A DNA stretch of 27,932 nt, taken from contig JBBIND010000056.1 of NCBI GenBank assembly GCA_037444075.1, positions 1-27,932 of the forward strand, written 5' to 3'. The translations under genes and the position numbers were made by a program. The notes below the pieces were generated by a model. The model was not told where the DNA came from. It was given only the letters and a program-made list of their open reading frames with translations, and searched no databases. The DNA comes from JBBIND01 sp037444075. GTDB lineage: Bacteria > Acidobacteriota > Terriglobia > Bryobacterales > Bryobacteraceae. This document shows, piece after piece, positions 14,336 to 22,500 of this stretch (position 1 is the stretch's first letter; each line of letters opens with the position of its first letter).

Positions 14336-16213
14336 CTATTGGATCGTCACTTCCGAATAGCGATTCAGCAGTCCCACCCCTTGTATGCTCATTCGCTCCG
14401 GGACCGGGCTATTTCTCTGCTTGGTGTCGTACATGCGTTGATCGGCTACGGCCAGCAACTGCTCGGCATCCGCTCCGTCCCTCGGATATGTGGCTGCACC
14501 CGTGCTCATGCCGACGCGGACTTCCGGGCAGCACCGCGTGGCAGCTTCTATCACCGAGCGCCGCAGCGACTCCGCTTTGACGCGGGTTTCCTCCTGATCC
14601 AATCCGGGCAAAACAATCACGAACTCATCGCCGCCCATCCTGGCCACATAGTCGTATTCGCGGCAGGATTCCTGAAGGGTCCGGCTCACTTCACACAGCA
14701 GGCGGTTCCCTTCCAGGTGCCCGAGTTGGTCATTGACGCGCTTGAATCCGTCCAGGTCACACACCAGAACAGAAAAGACGCCGCCCAGGCGTCCGCCGCG
14801 CGCGAGTTCCGCGTCGAGGTGCAGAAACAGCGAACGGGTATTGGGCAGTCCGGTGAGGTAGTCCGTAGAGGCTGAGGCCGTAGCGGTTCGGTACTTCAGG
14901 GCGTTGTTCAGGACCGCTGTGAGTTTGGTGCGCACGCCCTGCATAATGCGCAAATCGTCTTTCCTGAAAGCGTTCTTCCCGGCGCGATACAGCGTGATCA
15001 CTCCCACGCGGTCTTCTGAGCCAATCAGCGGCACAGCCAGAGCCGAGCGCAAGCTGGTAACCCGGATTGGTTCTCCCAAATGAGCAAACTCCATGAGCGG
15101 GTTGCCGTTGAGCACCGGTTTGCCACTCTTGGCGGCATAGCCGGAGACCCCCTGTCCCACCGGGATCTCCAGGGCGAGATAAACCTGCTTGTCATCTCCC
15201 TGCACGTACTCCGGTATGAGCAGCCCGTCGCGCAGCAGGTACACTGACATGCAGTCGAACGCCAGGAGGTTGCCCAGCCGCGTCGAGAGCGTGTGGAAGA
15301 CGTCATTCAGGCACAGCGAGTTCCCTATCTCCTCGTTCAACTCGAAAACGGCCTGCGATTCACGCCGTGCTTCCGTGATGCTGGACAGGAAATTGTCAGC
15401 CTTGCATCCGAAGGCGTTGTCTCCCGGACTAGCCGCCAACGCCTCGGAGCTCCGGCTGGCAGCCTTAAGGTAGGCTGCCAGAGCCTCAACCACGGACGGG
15501 TCAAACCTGGCGCACGCCTCGGTACTGATGAACTGCAGGGCTTGGCTGGGAGGCATGGCGCGTCCGTAGGGCCGGTCAGTGGTCATGGCCGCGAAGGACT
15601 CCGCCACGGCCAGAATCCGGGCGCCGAGTGGAATCGTCTCGCCCTTCAGTCCATCCGGGTAGCCGCCTCCGTTCCACATCTCGTGATGCGAGCGGACCAC
15701 AGCAGCCACGGGAGCGTTGAAGCCGGCCCGTTCCACCACGTCGGCAGCGACGATGGGGTGAATCTTAACCCTGTCGTACTCCTCCTGAGCCAGACGGCCA
15801 TTCTTCCGAATAATCTGCTCCGGAACCGCCAGCAGACCGATGTCGCGGAGAACCGCAGCGGCGCTCAGGACGCGAAGTTCGGTCTTCTTCAGGTTCATTC
15901 GGTGGCCGATTTCCACGGCGATGGATTGGACTCTGTCCAGGTGGTCCGGCTGAGAATGATGCTTGGCCGTCATGGCGGCCGTCAGACAGTTGATGATTCT
16001 CTGCTGCCAGTCCGCGGATTGGCGTGCGTCGTCGTGTTCCTCCGCCGTCTCCCTGAGAGGCTTCCAGCAGGTCCGATAGAAAAGCCAGCCGAGCAGCGGC
16101 AACGGCAGCCACAGGAATGGTGCGGGGAAGACTGCCATGCTCGCCGGTACGGCAGCGAAGGCCAGTGCAACGGCGAGTAGTGCCTTGGCGCGAATGGAAA
16201 GATCGTTGAACAT
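14336..16213 (-). CDS. Membrane protein with degenerate HD-GYP, GAF and intact GGDEF domains (625 aa)
   Basis: Two hydrophobic segments (about 10-46) anchor the N-terminus. Residues ~70-250 form an HD-GYP domain with SHHEMWNGGGYPDG (175-188) intact, but several metal ligands are changed. The HDIGK motif reads RDIGL (Arg123-Asp124), the Glu of the E-x8-H motif aligns with Thr82, and the Asp of the DAFDAM motif is Glu205. Residues ~285-440 form a GAF-like domain (IPVGQGVSGYAAKSGKPVL). Residues ~450-590 form a GGDEF domain with an intact GGDEF (527-531). An RxxD inhibitory site, REYD (518-521), lies five residues upstream, as in feedback-inhibited diguanylate cyclases. I infer c-di-GMP synthesis rather than hydrolysis, with the HD-GYP part acting as a sensor or scaffold. 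No Shine-Dalgarno is evident before the ATG at 16213. Confidence 0.9.
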   Translation of the reverse strand: MFNDLSIRAKALLAVALAFAAVPASMAVFPAPFLWLPLPLLGWLFYRTCWKPLRETAEEHDDARQSADWQQRIINCLTAAMTAKHHSQPDHLDRVQSIAVEIGHRMNLKKTELRVLSAAAVLRDIGLLAVPEQIIRKNGRLAQEEYDRVKIHPIVAADVVERAGFNAPVAAVVRSHHEMWNGGGYPDGLKGETIPLGARILAVAESFAAMTTDRPYGRAMPPSQALQFISTEACARFDPSVVEALAAYLKAASRSSEALAASPGDNAFGCKADNFLSSITEARRESQAVFELNEEIGNSLCLNDVFHTLSTRLGNLLAFDCMSVYLLRDGLLIPEYVQGDDKQVYLALEIPVGQGVSGYAAKSGKPVLNGNPLMEFAHLGEPIRVTSLRSALAVPLIGSEDRVGVITLYRAGKNAFRKDDLRIMQGVRTKLTAVLNNALKYRTATASASTDYLTGLPNTRSLFLHLDAELARGGRLGGVFSVLVCDLDGFKRVNDQLGHLEGNRLLCEVSRTLQESCREYDYVARMGGDEFVIVLPGLDQEETRVKAESLRRSVIEAATRCCPEVRVGMSTGAATYPRDGADAEQLLAVADQRMYDTKQRNSPVPERMSIQGVGLLNRYSEVTIQ

Positions 16214-16494
16214 AAGACGGTCTGGTTACGCTACTCCCTGTGCAACCAGGCTGCCAACTTCCGTGGTGGCTTCTCCAGCCCGGCAGCCCTTTGAAAACAT
16301 TGGGCGACGCAAGGCTCTCCATCAGACATCTTGGCGGAGTGGCGGGTCAAAGCGGACAGATTGTCCGGATGACATGCCAGATCGTCACAAGGCAACGCCG
16401 CCTTCTCGGGTTGCGTTACGCTTTACTCGCAAAGACACGTTTCGCAGCAAACTTTTTCAGCGTATGCTGGTACGGAACAGGAGATAGCCTTGGA
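16214..16494. other. Divergent intergenic region
   Basis: These 281 bp separate the GGDEF protein gene and the GH-like gene. I see the Shine-Dalgarno AGGAG at 16479-16483 for the plus-strand gene. No convincing promoter, small gene or structured RNA is apparent. Confidence 0.5.
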
Positions 16495-17583
16495 ATGTTT
16501 AGGCTGAGAGTGCTGTGGTGTCTGTCCGGCATCCTTCTTGCGGCGGTTTCGGCGCAGTCCGCAGACCGCCAGACGGAAGTAACCATTCAGGGGGACCGTT
16601 TCTTCATCAACGGCAAACCAACCTATCAGGGCCGCACCTGGAATGGGCAGCGCATTGAAGGCCTGCTGATGAATTCACGCATGGTGCAAGGCATCTTTGA
16701 TGACCTCAACCCGGAGACGGTTTCCCGCTGGAACTACCCGGACACGGGCAAGTGGGACCCGGAGCGCAACACGCGCGAGTTCATCGCCGCCATGCCCGAG
16801 TGGAAGCGCCATGGGTTGCTCGCGTTCACCATCAACCTGCAAGGCGGCAGTCCGGAAGGCTATTCCAAGCAACAACCGTGGCACAACTCGGCCATTACCC
16901 CGGAGGGCGGCCTGCGGCCCGACTACATGAAGCGGCTGGAGCGCATCCTGAACCGGGCTGACGAACTGGGCATGGTGGCCATCCTCGGCATCTTCTACTT
17001 CGGCCAGGATCAGCGGGTCACCGGCGAGGAGGCGGTAAAGCGCGCCGTGGACAACGCCATTGACTGGGTGTTGGACCGCGGTTATAGAAACGTCCTCCTC
17101 GAGATCAACAACGAATGCAACGTGCGCGCCTACGACCATGAAATCCTCATGCCGGACCGCGTGCACGAGTTGATTGAACGCGCCAGGCAGCGCACGCGCG
17201 GCGGCAGGCGTCTGCTGGTAAGCACCAGCTATGGCGGAGGCGCCATACCGCGCGAAAACGTCGTCCGCTCATCCGATTTCCTGTTGCTCCACGGCAATGG
17301 CGTCAAGCAACCGGAGAGGATCGCGGAGATGGTGCGGCAGACGAGAGCGGTGCCGGGATATCGAAGCGTGCCCATCCTCTTCAACGAGGATGACCACTTC
17401 GATTTCGACAAGCCCATGAACAACTTCGTGGCAGCCGTCAGCGAATACGCCGGCTGGGGATACTTTGACCCCGGCAAGAGCGATTACGCAGACGGCTACC
17501 AGTGCCCCCCTGTGAATTGGGGGTTGAACTCGCAACGCAAGCGGGATTTCTTTGCCAAGGTCAAGGAGATCACCGGCTACTGA
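16495..17583 (+). CDS. Secreted glycoside-hydrolase-like (GH5/clan-A-like) TIM-barrel protein (362 aa)
   Basis: The ATG at 16495 follows AGGAG by 11 nt and gives a Sec signal peptide (MFRLRVLWCLSGILLAAVSAQS), so I prefer it over the open frame from 16240. The mature protein begins with a beta-strand region (TEVTIQGDRFFINGKPTYQG) typical of barrel hydrolases. It has strands such as LLAFTINLQGG and MVAILGIFYFG. Two glutamates stand where clan-A hydrolases have their acid/base and nucleophile: Glu207 in LLEINNECN and Glu298 in ILFNEDDHFDF. I therefore infer a retaining glycosidase of the cellulase-like superfamily, secreted to the periplasm or beyond. The substrate and exact family are not determined. 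A small hairpin (CCGGT, CGA, ACCGG) follows the stop codon and might mark the transcript end. Confidence 0.72.
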   Translation: MFRLRVLWCLSGILLAAVSAQSADRQTEVTIQGDRFFINGKPTYQGRTWNGQRIEGLLMNSRMVQGIFDDLNPETVSRWNYPDTGKWDPERNTREFIAAMPEWKRHGLLAFTINLQGGSPEGYSKQQPWHNSAITPEGGLRPDYMKRLERILNRADELGMVAILGIFYFGQDQRVTGEEAVKRAVDNAIDWVLDRGYRNVLLEINNECNVRAYDHEILMPDRVHELIERARQRTRGGRRLLVSTSYGGGAIPRENVVRSSDFLLLHGNGVKQPERIAEMVRQTRAVPGYRSVPILFNEDDHFDFDKPMNNFVAAVSEYAGWGYFDPGKSDYADGYQCPPVNWGLNSQRKRDFFAKVKEITGY

Positions 17584-17604
17584 CACCGGTCGAACCGGGA
17601 TTCG

Positions 17605-17674
17605 GGCAACCTCTCGCGGCAGGTCATTGGCGCGGCCGGGTGCCCGCGATGGAACGGCGCCCGTGAGGGTTGCC
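17605..17674 (+). ncRNA. Candidate structured leader upstream of selD
   Basis: The 70-nt segment between the GH-like gene and selD can fold into one long imperfect helix. GGCAA (17605-17609) pairs with TTGCC (17670-17674), CCTC pairs with GAGG with one bulged G, and GCGG pairs with CCGT. The interior holds a hairpin with CGCGG and CCGCG arms around an 8-nt loop. It ends ~20 nt before the GTG start of selD. I checked whether it could be a tRNA (including tRNA-Sec); there is no TTCGA T-loop or suitable anticodon loop. It could be a regulatory leader, or chance folding in GC-rich DNA. Confidence 0.3.
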
Positions 17675-17695
17675 ACCCAGCCAGAAGGAGGAAGA

Positions 17696-18718
17696 GTGAC
17701 GGAGCGCAAGCTGACGGCGAACGTCAAGGCAGCCGGTTGAGCGAGCAAGCTGAGTCCAAAGTTGTTGGACCAGATTCTCTGCCGCCTGCCGCGCGTGACG
17801 GACGACAACGTCCTGGTAGGTTTTGAAACTTCCGATGACGCCGGAGTCTACCGGCTGACGCCGGAGTGCGCCCTGGTGCAGACGGTGGATTTCTTCACGC
17901 CCATCGTGGATGACCCGTGGACTTTCGGGGCGGTTTCCGCGGCCAACGCGCTCAGTGACGTTTATGCCATGGGCGGCAAACCGCTGACCGCTCTGAGCAT
18001 TGTGGCGTACCCTGCTTCGGGCGACATCGACACGCTGGCGGAGATCCTGCGGGGAGGCGCCGCCAAGATGGAAGAGGCGGGCTGCGTCATTGTGGGCGGA
18101 CACAGCGTGGCTGATGAGCAGATCAAGTTTGGCTACGCAATCACCGGAATCGTCCACCCGGAGTTCGTCCTGACCAACGCGGGCGCGCGGCCGGGCGATG
18201 CGCTGGTTCTCACCAAACCGCTCGGGACGGGCGTGATCAGCACGGCGTTGAAGAAGGGCGTCGCCGAGGTGGGCCACGTTGAGGCGAGTGTGCGCTCCAT
18301 GCTCGAGTTGAACCGCGGGGCCTGTGAAGCGTTCAAGGATTTGGAGATCCACGCCTGCACGGACGTTAGCGGCTTTGGCCTGATTGGACATGCGCGCGAA
18401 ATGGCGCTGGCAAGCCAAGTCACAGTGGAGATTGAAGCCGCCGCCGTGCCGCTGCTCGCAGGCGCTCTGGATTACGCGCGGCAGGGCGCCGTACCCGGCG
18501 GGTTGCTCAACAACCGTGATTTTGCCCGAGCCGACGTGGAACTTTCCGATGCGCTGGCGCCGGAGCTGGAAACGTTGCTCTACGACCCGCAAACCTCGGG
18601 CGGCTTGCTGGTGGCCTTGCCTGAAGATGGGGCCGCCGGGTACCTCCGGCGATATCAGGCTGCCCGGCGCGTCGGCAGGGTCACGACGCGAGGCGAGAAG
18701 CCGATCCGATTGACATGA
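17696..18718 (+). CDS. selD: Selenophosphate synthetase, itself a selenoprotein (in-frame UGA = Sec15)
   Basis: SelD makes selenophosphate from selenide and ATP, the selenium donor for Sec-tRNA synthesis. A start at 17762 would omit the catalytic N-terminus. In the same frame upstream, GTG 17696 is preceded by AGGAGG and encodes MTERKLTANVKAAG, then TGA (17738-17740), then ASKLSPKLLDQIL. This matches the SelD N-terminal pattern RLT...G-C/U-x-C/S-K-[IL]-S-P. The TGA falls at the catalytic Cys/Sec position (Sec15), with the essential lysine three residues later (Lys18). The rest is a full SelD: LVGFETSDDAGVY, VDFFTPIVDDPWTFG, DVYAMGGKP, GGHSVADEQIKFGYAITG and a terminal DPQTSGGLL. With the Sec codon the protein is 340 aa, near the usual ~345. 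The stop overlaps the pyrF start (ATGA). Confidence 0.93.
17750..17773 (+). promoter_or_regulatory. Bacterial SECIS-like hairpin in selD
   Basis: Ten to thirty-three bases after the in-frame TGA lies a compact hairpin. CTG (17750-17752), a bulged A, and GTCCAA (17754-17759) pair with TTGGAC (17765-17770) and CAG (17771-17773). The loop is AGTTG (17760-17764). The loop starts 19 nt after the TGA and has a GU pair at its start, as in SelB-binding bacterial SECIS elements. The hairpin is inside the coding region, as expected for bacteria. Confidence 0.75.
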
Positions 18719-19398
18719 AGAACCCCGTTATCGTTGCGCTGGATGTGGAGTCCGCCGGCCGGGCGCTGAACCTGGTCCGCGAACTCGGTGATGCGGCGCC
18801 TTTCTATAAGGTCGGGATGGAGCTTTACGCCGCCGCCGGCATGGGTCTGGTCCGCGAACTCATTGAAAGCGGCAAGGACGTCTTCCTCGACCTCAAGTTC
18901 TACGACATCGGAGAGACGGTTAAACGCGCCACCTCGCAGGTGGCCGAAACTGGTGTGCGATTTCTGACGGTGCACGGCAGCGGCGCGGTGATGCGGGCGG
19001 CGGCGGAAGGCAGGGGCGGCAGCGCTTTGCGGCTCCTGGCTGTCACCGTGTTGACCAGCTTTGACCGCGAAGACTTGCAGGACCTCGGCTATCCCTGTGA
19101 AATCTCGGACCTTGTGGCCCTACGCGTGGCCAAGGCGCGCGACGCCGGCTTGGATGGCCTGGTCTGTTCGCCTCTCGAGGTGGCTTCCGTGAGGGCGCTG
19201 GCGGGACCGGCCATGACGCTGGTTACGCCTGGGGTGCGTTCCTCAGGTGCGGAAAAGGGTGATCAGAAACGTGTGGCGACTCCGGCCGAAGCGCTTCGGA
19301 ACGGGGCGGATTATCTGGTGGTGGGCCGTCAAATTACGCGGGCAGACAGCCCCCGCGATGAGATGTTGCGCATCCTCGAGCAAATCGGCGGGCCTTAG
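18715..19398 (+). CDS. pyrF: Orotidine-5'-phosphate decarboxylase (227 aa)
   Basis: This enzyme converts OMP to UMP, the last step of de novo pyrimidine synthesis, in the cytosol. The catalytic signature DLKFYDIGETV places the charge network at Asp59, Lys61 and Asp64. The start VALDV (Asp10), KVGMELY (Lys32), VTPGVR and the phosphate-binding VVGRQIT near the C-terminus are all conserved. The length is normal for the bacterial type I family. Its ATG overlaps the selD stop codon (ATGA), so translation is probably coupled; I see no separate promoter. The coupling with selD looks like a positional operon rather than a pathway link. A 6-bp GC stem-loop overlaps the stop codon. Confidence 0.97.
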   Translation: MKNPVIVALDVESAGRALNLVRELGDAAPFYKVGMELYAAAGMGLVRELIESGKDVFLDLKFYDIGETVKRATSQVAETGVRFLTVHGSGAVMRAAAEGRGGSALRLLAVTVLTSFDREDLQDLGYPCEISDLVALRVAKARDAGLDGLVCSPLEVASVRALAGPAMTLVTPGVRSSGAEKGDQKRVATPAEALRNGADYLVVGRQITRADSPRDEMLRILEQIGGP

Positions 19399-19403
19399 CC
19401 CGC
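19388..19403 (+). terminator. Possible terminator hairpin at the end of pyrF
   Basis: GCGGGC, loop CTTA and GCCCGC form a perfect 6-bp stem that includes the pyrF stop codon. Only a loosely T-rich stretch (GTTAGAATTTATT) follows, so it is a weak candidate. Confidence 0.35.
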
Positions 19404-19430
19404 GACGGTTAGAATTTATTCAGGAGCGGA

Positions 19431-19459
19431 TTGACTCCATATCAGCAGTATGGTACAAG
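19431..19459 (+). promoter_or_regulatory. Candidate sigma70 promoter of the TonB-dependent receptor gene
   Basis: TTGACT (19431-19436) is followed after 17 bp by TACAAG (19454-19459). The start codon lies ~64 bp further on, leaving a short leader with an AAAGGG element 9 nt before the ATG. Confidence 0.5.
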
Positions 19460-19522
19460 ACAGGGTCAGGGTCAGTAGTGTGCATTCCTGTTGCATACTT
19501 TAAGCCGAAAGGGTGTAAGTAT

Positions 19523-22500
19523 ATGAATCGCTTATTGGGTAGAGTGCTAGTTGTGTTGATGGCCGCCGTTCTGGGCTTGACAGCCCAGAGCCTCACGTCG
19601 GTCAGCGGCACCGTCAGTGATCCTACTGGCGCCGTCATACCTGGCGCCGCCATCACACTGAAAAACGTGGATACAGGGGTCCAGCGTCAAGGCACCTCGG
19701 ACACGGCCGGCCGTTATGCGTTCCCGCAGGTGACGCCCGGCAACTACCAGATCCTCGCCACCGCGGGCGGGTTCGCAGACGTACAGGTCAGCGATCTTCG
19801 CCTGCTGGTGAATAGCCCGGCGACGGTCAATATTCGCTTCGAGAAGATTGGCGCGGTCGCGGAGACCATTTCAGTTTCTGCCGAAGGCGTTCAAGTCAAT
19901 ACGACGGACGCCAGCCTGGGCAACGCGGTCGGCACCAAGCCGATTCTCCAACTGCCCTTCAATGCGCGCAACGTAGTGGGCTTGCTGGCCCTGCAGCCGG
20001 GTGTGATGTTCATCGGCGAGTTCAACACCGACTCGCGCAACGGCGCGGTGAACGGCGGCAAGAGTGATCAGGCCAACGTCACGCTGGACGGTGTGGACGT
20101 CAATGATCAGATGGAGCGCAACGCTTTCACGAGCGTGCTGCGCGTCACTCTGGATTCGGTGCAGGAGTTCCGCGTCACCACTCTGAACGCGGCTGCGGAC
20201 CAGGGCCGCTCCTCGGGCGCTCAGGTGGCGCTGGTTACCAAGAGCGGCACCAACGACCTGCACGGTTCGCTGTACGAATTCCACCGCAATACCATAACCA
20301 CCGCCAATGAGTTCTTCCTGAACAGCGCCGGAGTCGACCGGCCGAAGCTGATCCGCAATATCTTTGGCGGTTCGGTGGGCGGCCCCATCGTTCAGAACAG
20401 GCTGTTCTTCTTCGGGAATTTCGAGAGCCGCCGGGACGCCCGTGACGGCAGCGCGGTCCGCACGGTGCCCTCGATGTTGATGCGGCAAGGCACGTTGCAG
20501 TATCAGCGCGCGGACGGCACGATCGCCACCGTGACTCCTGACCAGCTGCGGACGCAGCTCGATCCCCGCGGCGTGAATGCGAATGCCCTCAACATCCTGC
20601 GGAGCTACCCCGAGCCGAATGACTTCACCGTGGGCGACAACCTGAACATGGTAGGCTTCCGCTTCAAGGCTCCCATCCGCCTGAGGTGGAACACCTACAT
20701 CGCCAAGCTTGACTACGTACTGGACAGCCAGAGCAGGCACACGCTTTTCTGGCGCGGCAACCTGCAAAACGACCGCAGCAATGACATCCCGCAGTTTCCC
20801 GGCGAACAGCCGAACTCGGTCTCGCTCAACAACAGCAAAGGCTACGCCACCGGCTTGACCAGCATTCTGACGCCGACGTTGATCAGCAACCTGCGCTTCG
20901 GTTACACGCGGCAGGGTTTTGAGAACACCGGCATTGCTGATTACGCAGCCGTCAGCTTCCGCGGTCTTTCCGACCGCTTCGGCCTGACGCGCGGTTTTGC
21001 GGCTAAAATCCCGGTGTACACGCTGGCGGACGACTTCACCTGGACGAAAGGCGCTCACACGTTACAGTTCGGCGCCGTTGGGCGTTGGGTTCGGAACACT
21101 CGCGTCAACTATGCGAATTCGTTCTCCAGCGCTTCGGCCAACGCCTCGTGGCTCATCGACAGCGGAGCCGAGTTGAACCGGCCCTTTGCGGACATGGATG
21201 CGCGCTTCCGGGTGGCCTTCCGCGACGCCGCCACCGCGGTGCTCGGCTTGGTGACGCAGGGCAACGCCCGCTACAACTTCAAGGTGGATGGCACCGTTCT
21301 CAATCAAGGTGATCCCATCCGGCGTTTGTTCGCGAACGAAGAATACGAGCTCTACGTGATGGACACCTGGAAGATGAAGCGCTCGCTGACCCTCTCGGCC
21401 GGCCTGCGCTGGTCCTTGATGCCGCCCATCTACGAAGCCAACAACGAGCAGATCTCGCCCAGCATTCCCATCGGAGACTGGTTCCACCGCCGGGCGCAGC
21501 TCGCTGACAACGGCCGCCCGAACACCGAGGCGGGCATCATCAGCTACGTGGCCTCGAATAGTCCGCAGGGACGTTCGCTGTATCCGTACCACAAGAAGAA
21601 TTTCGCGCCTCGCATCGGCCTGGCATATTCGCCGCAGTCTGACAGCGGCCTGGCCAGGTTCTTCTTCGGCGGTCCGGGGCGCACGTCGATCCGCGCGGGG
21701 GCCAGCATGTTCTATGACCTCTTCGGGAGCGGTTTAATGCGCGCTTACGATTCCACGGCGTTTGGTTTGTCCACCGCCCTGACGAATCCTTCCGCGGTCC
21801 TGTCGGTGGCCACGGCGCCCCGTTTCACCGCCATCAACCAGATTCCTGCCTCCATCCTGCTGCCGGCGCCCAAGGCCGGATTCCCGGCGACCTATCCGGA
21901 CATCTTCGCCATCACCAATGGTCTGGACGACACCCTGGTGCCGCCCTACAGCATGACGCTGAACTTCAGCATCGGCCGCGAATTCGGCAAGAACTGGTTC
22001 GTGCAGGGTTCTTACGTCGGACGTCTTTCCCGACGGTCGCTGGTCCGGATGGACGTGGCGACGCCGACCAATCTTAAGGACCCCAGGTCCGGCATGACCT
22101 ACTTCGAAGCCGCCAAGATCCTCGCGGTGCAGGCCAACAGAGAGGTCCCGGTAGCCAGCGTCCAGAGAGTGCCCTATTGGGAGAACCTCTGGCCCGGCAT
22201 GGCTACTTCCACCCTGTCCGCCACCCAGGGCGTGTACAACCGGTTCCTGGTGAACGCGCCTGATTGGACCTATGCTCTCTACCAGATGGATACCGGGCTC
22301 GGGCAGGGTAACTGCGCCGCGCGCGGCCGTTGCAGCGTATTTGGACCGTGGAGCATGTTCAACCCGCAGTACAGCTACCTCTCGGTGTTCACCTCCCACG
22401 GCAACGGCAACTACCACGGCATGCAGTGGAACGTGCGGAAGTCCTTTGCCAACGGCGACATGATTGACTTCAACTACACCTTCTCGAAGTCGATCGACCT

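Noticed and set aside
17605..17674. tRNA-Sec gene in front of selD
   Set aside because: The closing helix resembles an acceptor stem, but there is no UCA anticodon loop, no TTCGA T-loop and the length is too short.
17738..17740. In-frame TGA in selD as a nonsense mutation
   Set aside because: It falls exactly on the catalytic Cys/Sec position, the flanking codons keep the family motif on both sides, and a SECIS-like hairpin follows at the right distance.
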